The notes under the pieces were generated by a model. The model did not search any database. It was given only the letters and a program-made list of their open reading frames with translations, and had not been told where the DNA came from. Below are positions 12,220-23,800 of a DNA stretch of 64,000 bases, piece by piece. Position numbers and translations under genes: made by a program. The first letter of the stretch is position 1, and each line of letters opens with the position of its first letter. Source of the DNA: Phyllostachys edulis (Eukaryota; Streptophyta; Magnoliopsida; Poales; Poaceae); the NCBI GenBank assembly GCA_036346405.1, contig CM070561.1, positions 29,668,215-29,732,214 of the forward strand. Reading direction: 5' to 3'.

Positions 12220-12455
12220 GAACTTTTTTTTATTAATTAACCATTTTTTAATTTTTATTTTAAAGTTAACTCCGATGAACTTTATTTCTAATTCTAACTC
12301 TTTTGGTCACGTCACCACTACCAGTGGCGTGACAGTGTTGTTTGGTCACGCCACGGGTGGTGACGTGACCAAAGAGGTCAGAATTGGAAATAAAGTTCGT
12401 CATAGGTTAACTTTAAAATAAAATTAAAAAAATGGTTAATTAATAAAAAAAATTC
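12220..12455. mobile_element. MULE-type foldback MITE with about 95-bp inverted repeats
   Basis: The two halves are near-perfect reverse complements for about 95 bases per arm, around a roughly 40-base centre (about 12,318-12,357). The ends read GAACTTTTTTTT and, complemented, GAATTTTTTTTA. A 9-bp target duplication with one mismatch, TCTGGCGAT (12,211-12,219) and TCTGGCAAT (12,456-12,464), points to a Mutator-like element. A transcript would fold into a long hairpin. Confidence 0.85.
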
Positions 12456-12464
12456 TCTGGCAAT

Positions 12465-12855
12465 CTGGATAATAGAATTAGACTTTTTTTTGTAGTCTTT
12501 GCTTGCATTTGTCAGTACTCGTTTATCTTTACTTGCCTCTTCCCGTCTGTCTTACTGTCTTCTTGCTTATTTGATGTAGTCAATAAGTACAACATTAACT
12601 GTGAAATTTCAAATTATTGTATATTAATACGATTATTCGAACCTGGTCATCAACCAGGCTAGGTAAAGTTTGAATATATAGGTTATACCGTCCGATCGAT
12701 GGAAGATGACCATAAATTCGTGCATCAGATATGCTAAACTACACTGCGAAATGGATACGATATAATGTCCGTTGTGTATCTTGATCTTGTACTTCCTGTT
12801 ATGTATTGGACGCACGCATGGATATATATTTCACGAGAAATGCTTCGTGTATACG
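12465..12855. other. Intergenic; diverged duplicate of part of 44.3-44.7 kb
   Basis: No gene is visible. Scattered blocks (for example around 12,700-12,815) resemble 44,395-44,500 in the same order: a GTGCAT-rich stretch, then CGTGTACTT-like sequence, then a TATTGGACnCAC block. This suggests an old duplication. Confidence 0.4.
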
Positions 12856-13185
12856 ACGAACACGCCGCCCGCCCGAGCCTGCGACCAACCTCCTCCTCCT
12901 CCTCCTCCTCAGGCCACCCCCTTACGTCTTCGACTCACCGGCTGCCCCCGAGCACCCTTCTCCTTCGACTTCAGCCGCCCTTGCACACCACGCCGCCCCG
13001 GCCGCCCACCCGCACCACCCCTGAGTGCCCTCCTCCTCTGACTCCGGCGTCCTCGTGCTTCTCCGCGTGCCAACCTCGGTCGCCTGCCCACGCCACCCCC
13101 AACTACCCCCTCCACCCCAGAGCGCTTGCCCGGCCGTCACCTGCGTCGCACCGCGTACCACGATTTTATCGTCGTGTGTAGCAGG
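12856..13185 (+). other. GC-rich island of unknown origin
   Basis: An abrupt C-rich block with (CTC)n low-complexity sequence and several overlapping open frames on both strands, the longest running 12,765-13,181 on the plus strand. The translation is proline/serine-rich with no recognised domain. It is missing from the duplicate block near 44.5 kb, so it looks inserted. I would not call it a gene without transcript evidence. Confidence 0.35.
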
Positions 13186-13555
13186 TCTCATATTTCACTA
13201 AGGATAAAGAAGCGTGACTATATGGAGACGAAGTAAACTAATCTAATGGAGATTACCAACGCGTGATTGATGGAGATTGCCGGTCTCTCACCATCAATCG
13301 ATCTCAATGCAGCCATCGAATCATATATATGCATGATTAATCGAAGCTAATTAACCATCCTATCGTCTGAATTGTTTCGTAAAGATTATTCTGCTGAACT
13401 AGAGTAACGGGTGAACACTATCGCTGTTGTCTCTAGCGGTTGTCGTAGGGCTACGCTGTCTTTCTTAGTAGGGGGTGTTTGGTTGAGGGGGGATTTTTTA
13501 AATGAAATTTTTGGGATTTCAGTTCACATTTCGAGCTAAGTCCAGAAAAAAAAAA
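13186..13555. other. Intergenic; second part of the duplicated block
   Basis: The segment around 13,270-13,390 (CAATGCAGCCATCGAATC, then AACCATCCTATCGTCTGAA) matches 44,600-44,715 in order and orientation. At about 13,471 there is GGGGGTGTTTGGTTG, which resembles a Tourist-type MITE end, but I find no matching partner. Confidence 0.4.
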
Positions 13556-13735
13556 GAGCCTTTATTATTTTTAACCTTTTTTATAAATTATTTTAAAGAT
13601 AGACTTTTTTAACTTTATTTTCAATTCTGACCCCTTTAGTCACATCATGGCCCATAACGTGACCAAACTGTGTTGTCACGTCATCGATCATGATGTGATC
13701 AAACTATACTGTTATGCCGCCGACCTCTTTGGACG
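13556..13735. repeat. Truncated relative of the MULE foldback MITE
   Basis: This AT-rich arm followed by GACCCCTTTAGTCACATCATGG and repeated CACGTCA/TGACGT words parallels the left arm and centre of the element at 12,220-12,455. A good second arm is lacking. It is probably an older, decayed copy of the same family. Confidence 0.5.
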
Positions 13736-14051
13736 CATAGTCCTTCTAAGTTCTTTACTGAATATATTAGCTAAAGCACCTGCTTTCCACTTAAAAGAAA
13801 AGATTATTCAGCTGCTACAGACTGCTGATCAACGAACACGTGTTTCGGCACAATCAATGTTTGTATGAAATTAATTTTGTAACACCCATTGACAAATAGT
13901 CCATAAACTCAATATATATCATGTTTCTATATGGAGGCTGGGGGTTAACTAGTAACCACTGTAAATAATTACACGTTGTTGTATGATAACATAACAAAAA
14001 TTCATTATTAGTGCAACCCAAAGAAACAAATAATAGAAGCCCACCATAAAC

Positions 14052-14617
14052 TAGAGATGAAAAAAGGATAGGAATTATCTGTATTATTCGACTACTGTAT
14101 TCGATAGGATACGAATATGGTATAAATTTTCCCATTCAAATACCAATTTCTCTCATATTCGTATTCGTATTCGAATTTGAATTCGCATGAAATTTATGGA
14201 TGCGAATATGATATGGATTTTCCCTATCTGAATTGTTATTTTATCCGAGCTATTCTTATTCGAATTCGATGAAGCAATATAATTATTTTTTTGTTTCAAT
14301 ATGCCAAATTATTTGCCCGGGTTTTTCTAATTCAATGTGAATTCACATTCCTTTAGGTGAACAAAATATATTGGAATGATTAAGTATGACTGAACGAGGA
14401 TAAAACGTCACTAATACCTTGACAATGCATAAGTTATGAGGATATCTAGATCCAACCGAATTGAGTAGATATTCAATTCGAATTTGAATTCATTATGGCA
14501 TTTGATTGGGATTCGTATTTGGGCATATTCGAATTTGAATTCGTATTCATTTAAAAATACGAATATGAATATGATTTCACCACTATTCAATTTGTTTTCG
14601 ATCTGTTTTCACCCTTA
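14052..14617. mobile_element. hAT MITE rich in GAATTCGAATA motifs
   Basis: The element begins TAGAGATGAAAA and ends in the complement of TAAGGGTGAAAA, flanked by a perfect 8-bp duplication, CCATAAAC (14,044-14,051 and 14,618-14,625). The interior is dominated by repeated GAATTCGAAT/ATTCGTATTCG words near both ends. It has no coding capacity. It belongs to the same family as 44,943-45,638. Confidence 0.92.
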
Positions 14618-14895
14618 CCATAAACCATTCTCGACTACGAGTAAGAGATGGGTTTATCTAACTATATATGGTTGATACTCAGCTAGCATTAGACTAGTCA
14701 TCCAATCATAGATCAAATCATGGTAAGGGCAAGTAAGAAATGTAAGTTTCAATTTCGCTATGAATTTCTTATTGTTTAGATCATCCAATTCTAATCAGAT
14801 AGAAAACACAGTCAGGACGCCACGTGTCAGTTGTTGAGTTTCACAACGTAGGACACGAACATGGATGAGCATGGTGACATTTCAGAAGGGGTGAC
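14618..14895. other. Intergenic flank of CACTA 1
   Basis: No gene seen. A CCACGTGTCAG word (G-box-like) occurs at about 14,820. The sequence runs up to the ATT target duplication of the CACTA element. Confidence 0.4.
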
Positions 14896-14898
14896 ATT

Positions 14899-15190
14899 CA
14901 CTACTAGAAATCCCTATGTTCCCTGGGGCAGATTTTACTAGGGAACACCCCAAAACAGTAGGGAACACATTTCCTTAGTGCGATTCGTAGGGAACAATTC
15001 CATGGAAAAAGAACGTGGGGAAAGAGAAAGTGCCCTACGGTTTCCTTAAAAAAAACGTAGGGAAATATTTGTTCCCGTGGGTTTGAGACAGTAGGGAAAA
15101 TTGCTCACATAGCAATAGTGTCCAATGTGTAAAGATTGTTTCCCTACGTTTTGGATTTCACCTCACACTGTAGGGAACTTTTATATGTGA
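14899..15190. repeat. Left subterminal repeat region of CACTA 1
   Basis: At least five copies of GTAGGGAA in both orientations lie in the first 290 bases after the terminal repeat. In En/Spm such motifs are the binding sites of the TnpA protein; that role is inferred here. Confidence 0.8.
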
Positions 15191-15559
15191 TTTTTTTACA
15201 GCACCATATCAAAATTATTTCCTACAGGTTTTGATTATTTTTATAGCACCATATAAAGCACTAGGTCTAAACATTTTTTAGCAGCATTTAAATATTGTAC
15301 CACATGAGTAATACCACTCAAAACATCGCCACACAAACAGTATCAATCAAAACACCACCAAGCCACAGGTTATAAAGATATTGCTCATATATTGTCACAA
15401 ATACCAAATTCAGTACAAATATAGTTACGCCTCTTGAAAGGTTTGTAGCATGCTAACATGAAAATGTGACATAAAGGTTATCCAACAATAAAAGGAGGTA
15501 CATTCACCACTTGCATCAAGGTTCATACATCCATATGGTTGAAATATTTCCATAAACTC
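15191..15559. other. CACTA 1 3' noncoding region
   Basis: AT-rich sequence between the subterminal repeats and the end of the TnpA-like gene. No coding region or RNA recognised. Confidence 0.5.
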
Positions 15560-17940
15560 TTCTAATGTGGCTGACATCAAAATGGGGTAAGATCACCATC
15601 CAAATCAGGGGAATAGTTCCCGATAGCACTACCAGATGTGTTGACATAGCCTCCGAACATTCCTTGAGCAATTCTGCTCAATGTATCATCTGGATTCTCT
15701 TCTCTCGTAGCTGAGCCAATGGTATGAGCCTATACAAGACAAGAATTTGAATATAGAATACAAAAAAAAAACAGAAAAATATACAAGCTGCTAGTATGAG
15801 GCAAAAAGATCATGTATTTCTAACTTTAATGTCATCAGTAATAGCAATACTAGTATTATTTTATAGTGTTGGTGCATATGGGAATAAATGGAACAAGTTG
15901 CTGAATATTGACTATAGTGTAAATAAGCTGTTGTCAGCAGTACAAAACATGGAGAAGTGTTACAGTTGGTCACAACACCAAAGATATCAATATTGTCTAG
16001 TAAGTAATTCATAACTAGTTCTTTGATTCGTGGACAAGGTTTTAGTCTTAAAACAATAAAAACTAGAAGATTTATGAGACAATGTTAAGATGGACATGGG
16101 CATAACAAATCAGCATACATACATTTTTAGGAGATAGGTTTGGAGAGGCAGAAATTCTATATGTAGGAGGCGGCGGCGGTGGCAGCAAAGGTAGTGGAAT
16201 TGCAGTAGAAGGAATTCCAGTATGCTGAGCCACATTCTACAATTAAAAGATATGAGACTCAAATTTAAAGATAGCTCAATGACTATTATCCAAAGAAAAA
16301 AAATACTATATAGTAGTTTGCACCTCCATAAATCTATGCATGCCGCTATTGTCGTTGTGCCATCCTTAGATTGCCTTCTTCTTTCACGTTCCTCTCATTG
16401 TTGACGTTGATGCTTTGCAATGGTAGAGGATGCACGACTGCTCTTCACCTCGGCCATGGCCTCTCTATCATCAACCATCTCATTGAATATAGCACATTTA
16501 CCATGTGGTCTCCCACAAGAGCAGGCATAAATAGCTCTTGCATCCACTAGAGACTGCAACCAATCAAATTTTAGTTCATTTAACTCCATAGCGTTCATTT
16601 TATACCGCTCCTGTCCAATAAGTCAATGTGTAACAAATATTGCAACATAAGTACATAAACTAAGAAATAACAGAAAATTACTAGGCATGCAATGGCTTCT
16701 TCAATGTTTAGCGAATTAGGATCATGAGGATTTGAACCTCTATGTGTATACACCCATGCCTCAATCAGAGATAGTTCTCGCCCTTCTTTTTCAAACTTCC
16801 TAAAAAAGGATATCAATTTAAATGCATGTACAAGGAGTCCATTACATAATGAACAAAGGTTTAGTAAGTTGTCAGCTTTTGGCATATCGTAGCAATAGAG
16901 TTGGACCCTCCTTTGTGAGGTTTGTATCTACTATTGTAGCAATTGGCTCGACTCGTCTCAAATTTTTTCTTCCAATCTAGATGGCACAATTCATTAGTCA
17001 TAGCATTCCAAGTTGTGTCATCTCACCAGCTAGGTTGTTGTGCCATGTATTCAGCCTTTGACAAATATCGTAGCCTAGCCACCTTGTCACAAATTTGTAC
17101 TCCTTCGATAGTACAAAAATGATCCAAAATGGCCTAAATTCAAGCATAGTACTTAAGGCCTCGCAAGAGCCGGTTGCAGCACTCACCAACATGTCGGCTT
17201 GCAGCATATTCATGCTCAGGTTCATATCTGAACCTTAGCTAGGGAAAGGTAAAGTACCAAATTCAATGCAACTTGATATCATTAGGGAGGAAAGTAGAAG
17301 CTATTTATAGTTGCAGAAGCAAATAAAACAACATATTTTATATTACGCAAAAACCTTCTTCAACGTCAGTGGCTTTTGATCGCGTAGATGTGTCCCGATC
17401 TACTTTGTAATGCTTCCATGTTGTCGCCACCACTGACTTGCCTCTAAATTGAACTATACCAGGATGGTAGGTTTTCAGGAGACATGTTAAGACACTTGCC
17501 GGTCTCCTTTCCTTTTCTAGTCTTGGTATTTCACGCCAATGCCTTTAGCACCAAAATAATAATATGCAATTTAAACACATCACAAGAATGTCAGGTTGAG
17601 GGACAACCACAAGATATTTATGAACTCACATTTTCCCTTCAAGGTGAATCAATGGACGATCTTCCTCATTGGGAATAATAGGTGGAAGTTGTGAACAACC
17701 TCGCAAGTGAATCTCTTCTGCTTCCTCCACTCCATCTGGATCAGTAGCCCTGTTCTCACTTGTAGCTGAGTTCTCTCTGCCAGAACTGCTAGAAGTCTGT
17801 GAGGACCCCTGGGTTATTTTCGTAAGACTGAGACCTTTCCGGTTTATGAAAATAACCCTAGGCCTCAAAGGATTGAAATCCAATTTAACTCCATTTAAGT
17901 GAGAGGACCCGGCTGAGCTAGAGCCACGGTGACCATGCAT
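15560..17940 (-). pseudogene. TnpA-like CACTA protein gene (plant En/Spm transposase family)
   Basis: Read on the minus strand, conserved pieces come in order. The N-terminal segment is 17,626-17,940 (MHGHRGSSSAGSS..., with Ser-rich sequence and GVEEAEEIHLRG). A second lies at about 17,345-17,460 (TTWKHYKVDRDTSTR), and a third at 16,998-17,225. Then 16,595-16,885 contains LSLIEAWVYTHRGSNPHDPNSLN, a hallmark of the plant Ptta/En/Spm family, and 16,395-16,598 contains GRPHGKCAIFNEMVDD. A 3' part lies at about 15,580-15,730. Gaps look like introns plus decay. In En/Spm the TnpA-type protein binds subterminal repeats and assists transposition. It shares orientation with the tnp2 gene. I cannot define exact exons. 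Confidence 0.75.
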
Positions 17941-17966
17941 ACCGCTCCCCTGCGAGTGCTACATAG

Positions 17967-18561
17967 TGACCGGTTCTCCAACAGCCAAATACACACTTAA
18001 AGGAATTAAAAGGATTTCAAAACAGCGGATATGTGTCCCGTGTTGGTTCCCAAGATCAGTGACCAACACACACATATCCTTATCAACGTCAATCACAGTC
18101 ATACATTGATATATCAAGTGACATACAACATAGTACTTAAGACTACAACTATTACAAAAAGCGCTCGACCGGCCAAATTCAAAGTTTAACATCAAGTAGC
18201 AGCGGAAATAAATTAAATAAACCAAAAGGTCCAGCAAGGTGTGCCCAAACCCAAGGCAACCATCTGGGAGTTAGAATCAGCACTATTCGTTAGCGTCGCT
18301 GAAATTGGTGCTAACAAATTGATTGAGCATATAGTCTTCCTCACCTAAACAAATAGATATCCGGGTTAAGTACAAAATGTACTCGCAAGTCTTACACAAA
18401 GTAAAAAAAAATTATATATGCTAGTAGCTGTCCAACAGAGAGGTATTAATGGCTTAGTTTCGCATAAAACACACCAATTCTCAACCTACACTTACTAGTT
18501 TAAAATTGCCATTTGGTAAACAAAATTTTAATATAAGAAGTACATATAATAGAGATAGATA
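17967..18561 (-). repeat. Left part of an old gypsy-type LTR, split by gypsy element 2
   Basis: This AT-rich block contains ATGTACTCGCAAGTCTTAC, similar in kind and place to the 3' part of gypsy element 1's LTR (GTGCTTGCAAGC near 6,340). It ends exactly at the AGATA duplication of gypsy element 2 and continues at 28,143. I see no internal gag or pol belonging to it, so a solo LTR is likely. The left boundary is approximate. Confidence 0.55.
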
Positions 18562-20783
18562 TGTGACACCCCAGCCCAACACTGAGCCTAAAATGCCACT
18601 AAACTACCCTTCCAACTAATTATCAACAACACACTATAAAATTTCAGCAAACAAAGCAATAATAAAACCCATCCATGGGTCATAGAAGCACATGAATAAA
18701 GACTGATCAAGTATGAATAAATAAGCGAGGGAAACATAGCAAGATAATAAATCTAAAACAACACCAAACCAGTAAATCCAAAACCTTATAACAAAAAGAC
18801 TAGTCCAAAAAAATATTCATCTAAGCTTATTAAATTTCTAACATGTCCCAAAATTATTCCAGCAATAATGAATCAAATGGTTCTCATGGCAAATAATTAT
18901 ATGTCTGAAGTATAAAACTATTCCATGTGCTCTAGTCCCTCTCAATCGTGGTGCCCTCAATGATCACCTAAAAACAACAAAAGAGCAAGGGTGAGTCCAC
19001 GACTCAGTAAATACATCAATAAACAATGATAAATCAATAGTATTCAATAACTTCATTATCATCACATATCCTTCTATTAATATTCTCATGCCATTTTCTT
19101 CTTCTTTGTTTTCACACACATTCATCTCATATCTCAATGCAACTCTATTCTATATGTCCACATGCACTTCTTTCGCATATACCGGTATACGTGAGTGAAC
19201 GCTCGCGACAACGTTCACTCTCAAGCCCGTTCCTCCTCAAGGATCGGGGACCTCCTTCACTCCCGTGGAGTTGTGATCAATCATGATCACCTGCTCATAT
19301 GCAAAGATGCTTATGAATGCACAAATGCATAATTTCATCATATTCATCATATCCAATTTTCCTCATGTTCGTCAACAAGATATAGTCATACCATTACATT
19401 GCTTGCCATTAAATAAAAATAAAAGCACAACAATAATGGTAATGAACAATAAAGAAATACAGTGATCAATCATGATCACTGTCTACCATGTACTTGCCTT
19501 TACTAGTCGCGACGCACGGTTTGGCTAGAAGATGGCAACAAGCACGACGTCTCTCCTACATTAAACACTCAAATTTTAATACAAGCTACATCATCACAAG
19601 AACAACAATTTAATTGACATCGCTCCTACACGTTCCCCAAATCCACAACTCTTGTTCAATACTAAACAGTCACCCCTTGCTGTTCCAACAAAACATGCTA
19701 GCTCCTCTCTCTCCTTTACTATTCCAGAGAAACACAGAAAAATACGAAGCATGCAGCACTAACTAGCTATTGTCTCATCTTTACTATTTAAACATGCATG
19801 TATACATACTAATTAATTTCTAGCACTAGCAGCCAATGTAATAGTTGCATCTAACTAGTCACAACACTAAAACAGCCTAAGGCTTGAAGTTAACTAATCA
19901 AACCGTACGGCATGCAATGCATCTCCTATTAATTAATCTTTGTAGTACACCATTAATTTGTCTACTACTAATTCCACCGTTGCATGCAAACAAAGGACCT
20001 TGCGCTAGTACTACTAGTTGATGACTAGTACTAGCAGCCAATCTGGAAAAAAGACCTGACGGTTTGATGTGCATGTAATTCTAATTAACTAATACATCAA
20101 CACTATCTAGTTTCTCTCTCTCCCTTAATTCTTCAATTAAATATTCATAGCAATTTCCTAATCAGTGCACCAATTATCTAATGCAGCACTACTAGATCCA
20201 ATTAACTACTCTCCCCTACTACCCAATTAAATAATCAAAGCAATCCCAATTAAATAACCCCTAGCAGGACCAAAGCTAATCAACTACAGCACTATTAGTT
20301 AATTACTAATGCCATAAGCTTGCATGCATTCAGAAGATGCGCCTCCTATTCTAGTCGCAGCAGCAAGGAATCAAGAAAGAAAGAAGTCAAACCGATGCCC
20401 AATCGACTAGCTACACGCGGCTGGAGATTTGGCCGAGCGGCCACGCGGCTGGAGAATTGGCCGAACAACAACTAGACCTCCACGCGCACGCTGCAGATCA
20501 CGCACACTGCAGGTGGTGACTACGTGTTGGCCGAGTAGCACCTCAGGCGCTGGTGATCACGCACGCGGCGAAAGAAAAACTTGACGACGGGTGGCGGCGT
20601 AGAAAGAAAACAAGGGGACAAAAGAAGAGGCTGCTAGGGTTTCTAGGATCCAGTCTCCCCACGATTCTTTTAACCCGGTACGAACCAACTCCTCCCTAAA
20701 ACTCAAAAATATTTCATTTTTATGTATCCCCTTTTGTCTAATTACGCACGGGTCCCCAAGAGGGTTATTTTTGGAATATTACA
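18562..20783 (-). repeat. 3' LTR of gypsy element 2
   Basis: Bounded by TGTGACACC and AATATTACA. It matches 25,919-28,142 along its full length. It includes two copies of TGATCAATCATGATCA about 190 bases apart (near 19,275 and 19,465), which are also found in the partner LTR. Confidence 0.95.
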
Positions 20784-20800
20784 TTCTACCCCTCTTAACA
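20784..20800 (-). other. Polypurine tract of gypsy element 2
   Basis: On the minus strand this reads AAGAGGGGTAGAA immediately before the LTR start TGTAATATTCC. Confidence 0.85.
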
Positions 20801-20829
20801 GAATTCAACTCCGAATTCTACTCGCCATT

Positions 20830-23800
20830 CTACTCAAAGAACAACCACACTACTAAAATTAAACAACAAATCACACGTACCCAATGTGAACAACTCCGGA
20901 TATTGCTTGCGCATGCGAGACTCCAACTCCCAAGTTGCCTCTCTCTCTCAGACTGATGAGTCCACAGCACCTTGACGTATACCAACGTCTTGTGCCTCAG
21001 CACTTGCTCCGACCTCTCCAGAATATGCACCGGACGCGATTCGATTGTGAGGTCTTGCTCAATAGTCAGCGGCTCTAAAGAAATCTCATGCTCTGGATCT
21101 CTCAAAAACTTTCTCAGCATCGAGACGTGAAACACATTGTGAACTCCGCGCATGGACTCAGGAAGGTCCAAGCGGTAAGCCAACTTCCCAATTCTTGCAA
21201 TAATCGAGAACGGTCCAACGTACCTCGGGCTAAGCTTCCCTTTGGTTCCAAACCGGACAATGCCTTTGGTGGGAGACACTCTCAATAGCACCTGATCACC
21301 CACCGCAAAATACAAGTCACGCCTCCTCACATCTACATAGCTTTTCTGTTTGCTCTGTGCTGCTAGCAGATTCTGCCTCACTATGGCCACACGCTCAACG
21401 GTCTTCTGAATCCAATCCGGACCCAAAACTGCTTTCTCACCTACTGCATCCCAACAAAGTGGCGATCTGCACTTCCGCCCATACAGAACCTCGAATGGCA
21501 CAGCTCTAATACTGAAATGGTAACTATTATTATAAGCAAACTCTGCAAGTTGCAACTAATCCTCCCAACTACCCTTCCAAGATAGAACGCAAGTCCGCAA
21601 CATGTCTTCCAAAGTCTGAATAGTGCACTCTGACTGCCCATCATTCTGAGGGTGAAACGCCGTACTAAGACGAAGCTATGTACCCAACGTACTCTGTAGA
21701 CTTTCCTAGAACTTGGAGACAAACTTCGCATCCCTGTCAGCAATGATGGTCTTTGGCACACCATACAGTCTCACTATTTCATGCACATAAATAGGAGCTA
21801 GATCACTCACTGAATTTGTCATGTGAATAGGAATGAAGTGCGCAGACTTACTGAAACGATCCACCACTACCCAAACTGCATCCTTCCCTCGTGGTGAACG
21901 AGGTAATGCCACCACAAAGTCCATAGAGATATCGTCCTAAGGCCACTGGGGAACCTCCAAAGGCTGCAACAATCCTACAGGACGCTTATGCTCGGCTTTC
22001 ACTTGCTGATAAACACCACAAGAAGCCACATAATTACCAATGTCCACCTTCAACCTTTTCCACCAGAAATTTTGCTTCAGATCTCGATACATCTTAGTCT
22101 CACCAGGATGAACAGTGCACGGAGTGCGATGAGCCTCCCTCAAGATGTCATCCTTGACTTCTGCCTTTTGTGGCAAACAAAGGTGGCCTTTAAACCGCAA
22201 AGCACCAGATTCATCCATGTTGAAATCTCCCTCTTTGCCCTCATCCAGATGCTTTCTGACCTCCTGCATTAACCGGTCACTCTGCTGTGCTTCCCGTACA
22301 CGGTCTGGAATAGCTGACTGAAGGATCAACTACATCTCAACATGTGACGTGCCCGCATAGCAATAGGAGATCCCTATGCAATCAAAATCAGCAATGAGGC
22401 AATCTAGAGTAGCGGGAGTCGCCTTGCGACTAAGAGCACTAGCAACAACATTGGCCTTGCCTGGATGATACTGAATAGTAAGATCATAATCCTTGATCAA
22501 TTCTAGTCACCTCCTTTGCCTCAAATTTAGATCCTTCCGAGTAAAGATATACTTGAGACTCTTATGATCTGTGAAAATATCATAAGACTCGTCGTACAGA
22601 TAATGCCTCTAAATCTTGAGAGTAAAGACAACCGCAGCCAACTCCAAGTCATGAGTGGGATAATTCTGCTCGTGCTTCTTTAACTGCCTCGACACATAAG
22701 CAATCACCTTACCGTCTTGCATAAGCACACAGCCAAGACTCACCCGAGACGCATCTGAAAAGACTGTGAACCGCTTCCCTGGCTCGGGAAGAGTGAGAAT
22801 AGGAGAGGTCACCAACCTCTCCTTCAAAGTGCAGAAACTGCGCTCACACTCATCAGTCCACTAAAATCTCACACCTTTTGAGTAAGCTGAGATATCGGCT
22901 TGGCGATAATAGAGAAATCCTGCACAAAATGTCGATAGTAACCAGCCAAACCCAAGAAACTCCTCACCTCATTCACATTAGTCGGCCTCTTCCAATCCAC
23001 CACTATAGAGACCTTGCTAGGATCAATAGCAATGCCTTGAGGATTTATCACATGACCCAGAAAACCCACTTTCGAAATCCAGAACTCGCATTTCTTCAAC
23101 TTGGCATAGAACTTGTGCTCTCTCAAAGTCTCTAGTACTTGCCTCAAGTGACGCTCATGATCCTCATTGGCCTTGGAATATATAAGAATATCATCAATGA
23201 ACACCACCACGAAGTCATCCAGATACTCGTGCAACATGCTATTCATGGTATCCATAAAAACGGCAGCTGCATTAGTCAGTTCAAAAGACATAACTTTGTA
23301 TTTATAATGCCCATGCCTGGTGGAGAAAGTCTTCTCTACATCCTGCTCACACACACGGATTTGATTATACCCCAACTGGAGATCAATCTTAGAGAACATC
23401 TGAGCTCCATTCAACTGATCAAACAAGTCCTCAATGCGGGGCAATGGATATTTGTTCTTGATCGTGACTGCATTAAGCGCACGATAATCAACACACATGC
23501 GCCAACTCCCATCCTTCTTCTCTGTGAATAGAACCAGAGTTCCCCATGGCGATACACTACGCCTGATCAAACCTTTAGCCAACAAATCATCCAACTGTTT
23601 CTTCAACTCATCCTGAAACGGACGTGCCAATCGATATGGAGACAACGAGATGGGCCGAGTGCCCGGAACAATATCAATGCGAAACTCCACGTCTCGCGCA
23701 GGTAGCATGCCCGGAAGCTCGGCCGGGAACACATCTGGATAATTGCTAACCACCGAAATCTCCTCAATCCGCGAAGCCACGCTCGGTTTCTCAGCAAGAG

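Noticed and set aside
12765..13181. Open frame of 138 codons in a GC-rich island
   Set aside because: Proline/serine-rich low-complexity sequence, open in several frames on both strands, no domain; kept only as an unexplained GC-rich block.
13471..13545. GGGGGTGTTTGGTTG as a Tourist-type MITE end
   Set aside because: No inverted partner or 3-bp duplication found at a plausible distance.
22878..23531. Plus-strand open frames opposite the RT of gypsy element 2
   Set aside because: They are antisense shadows of the conserved RT reading frame and show no motif of their own.
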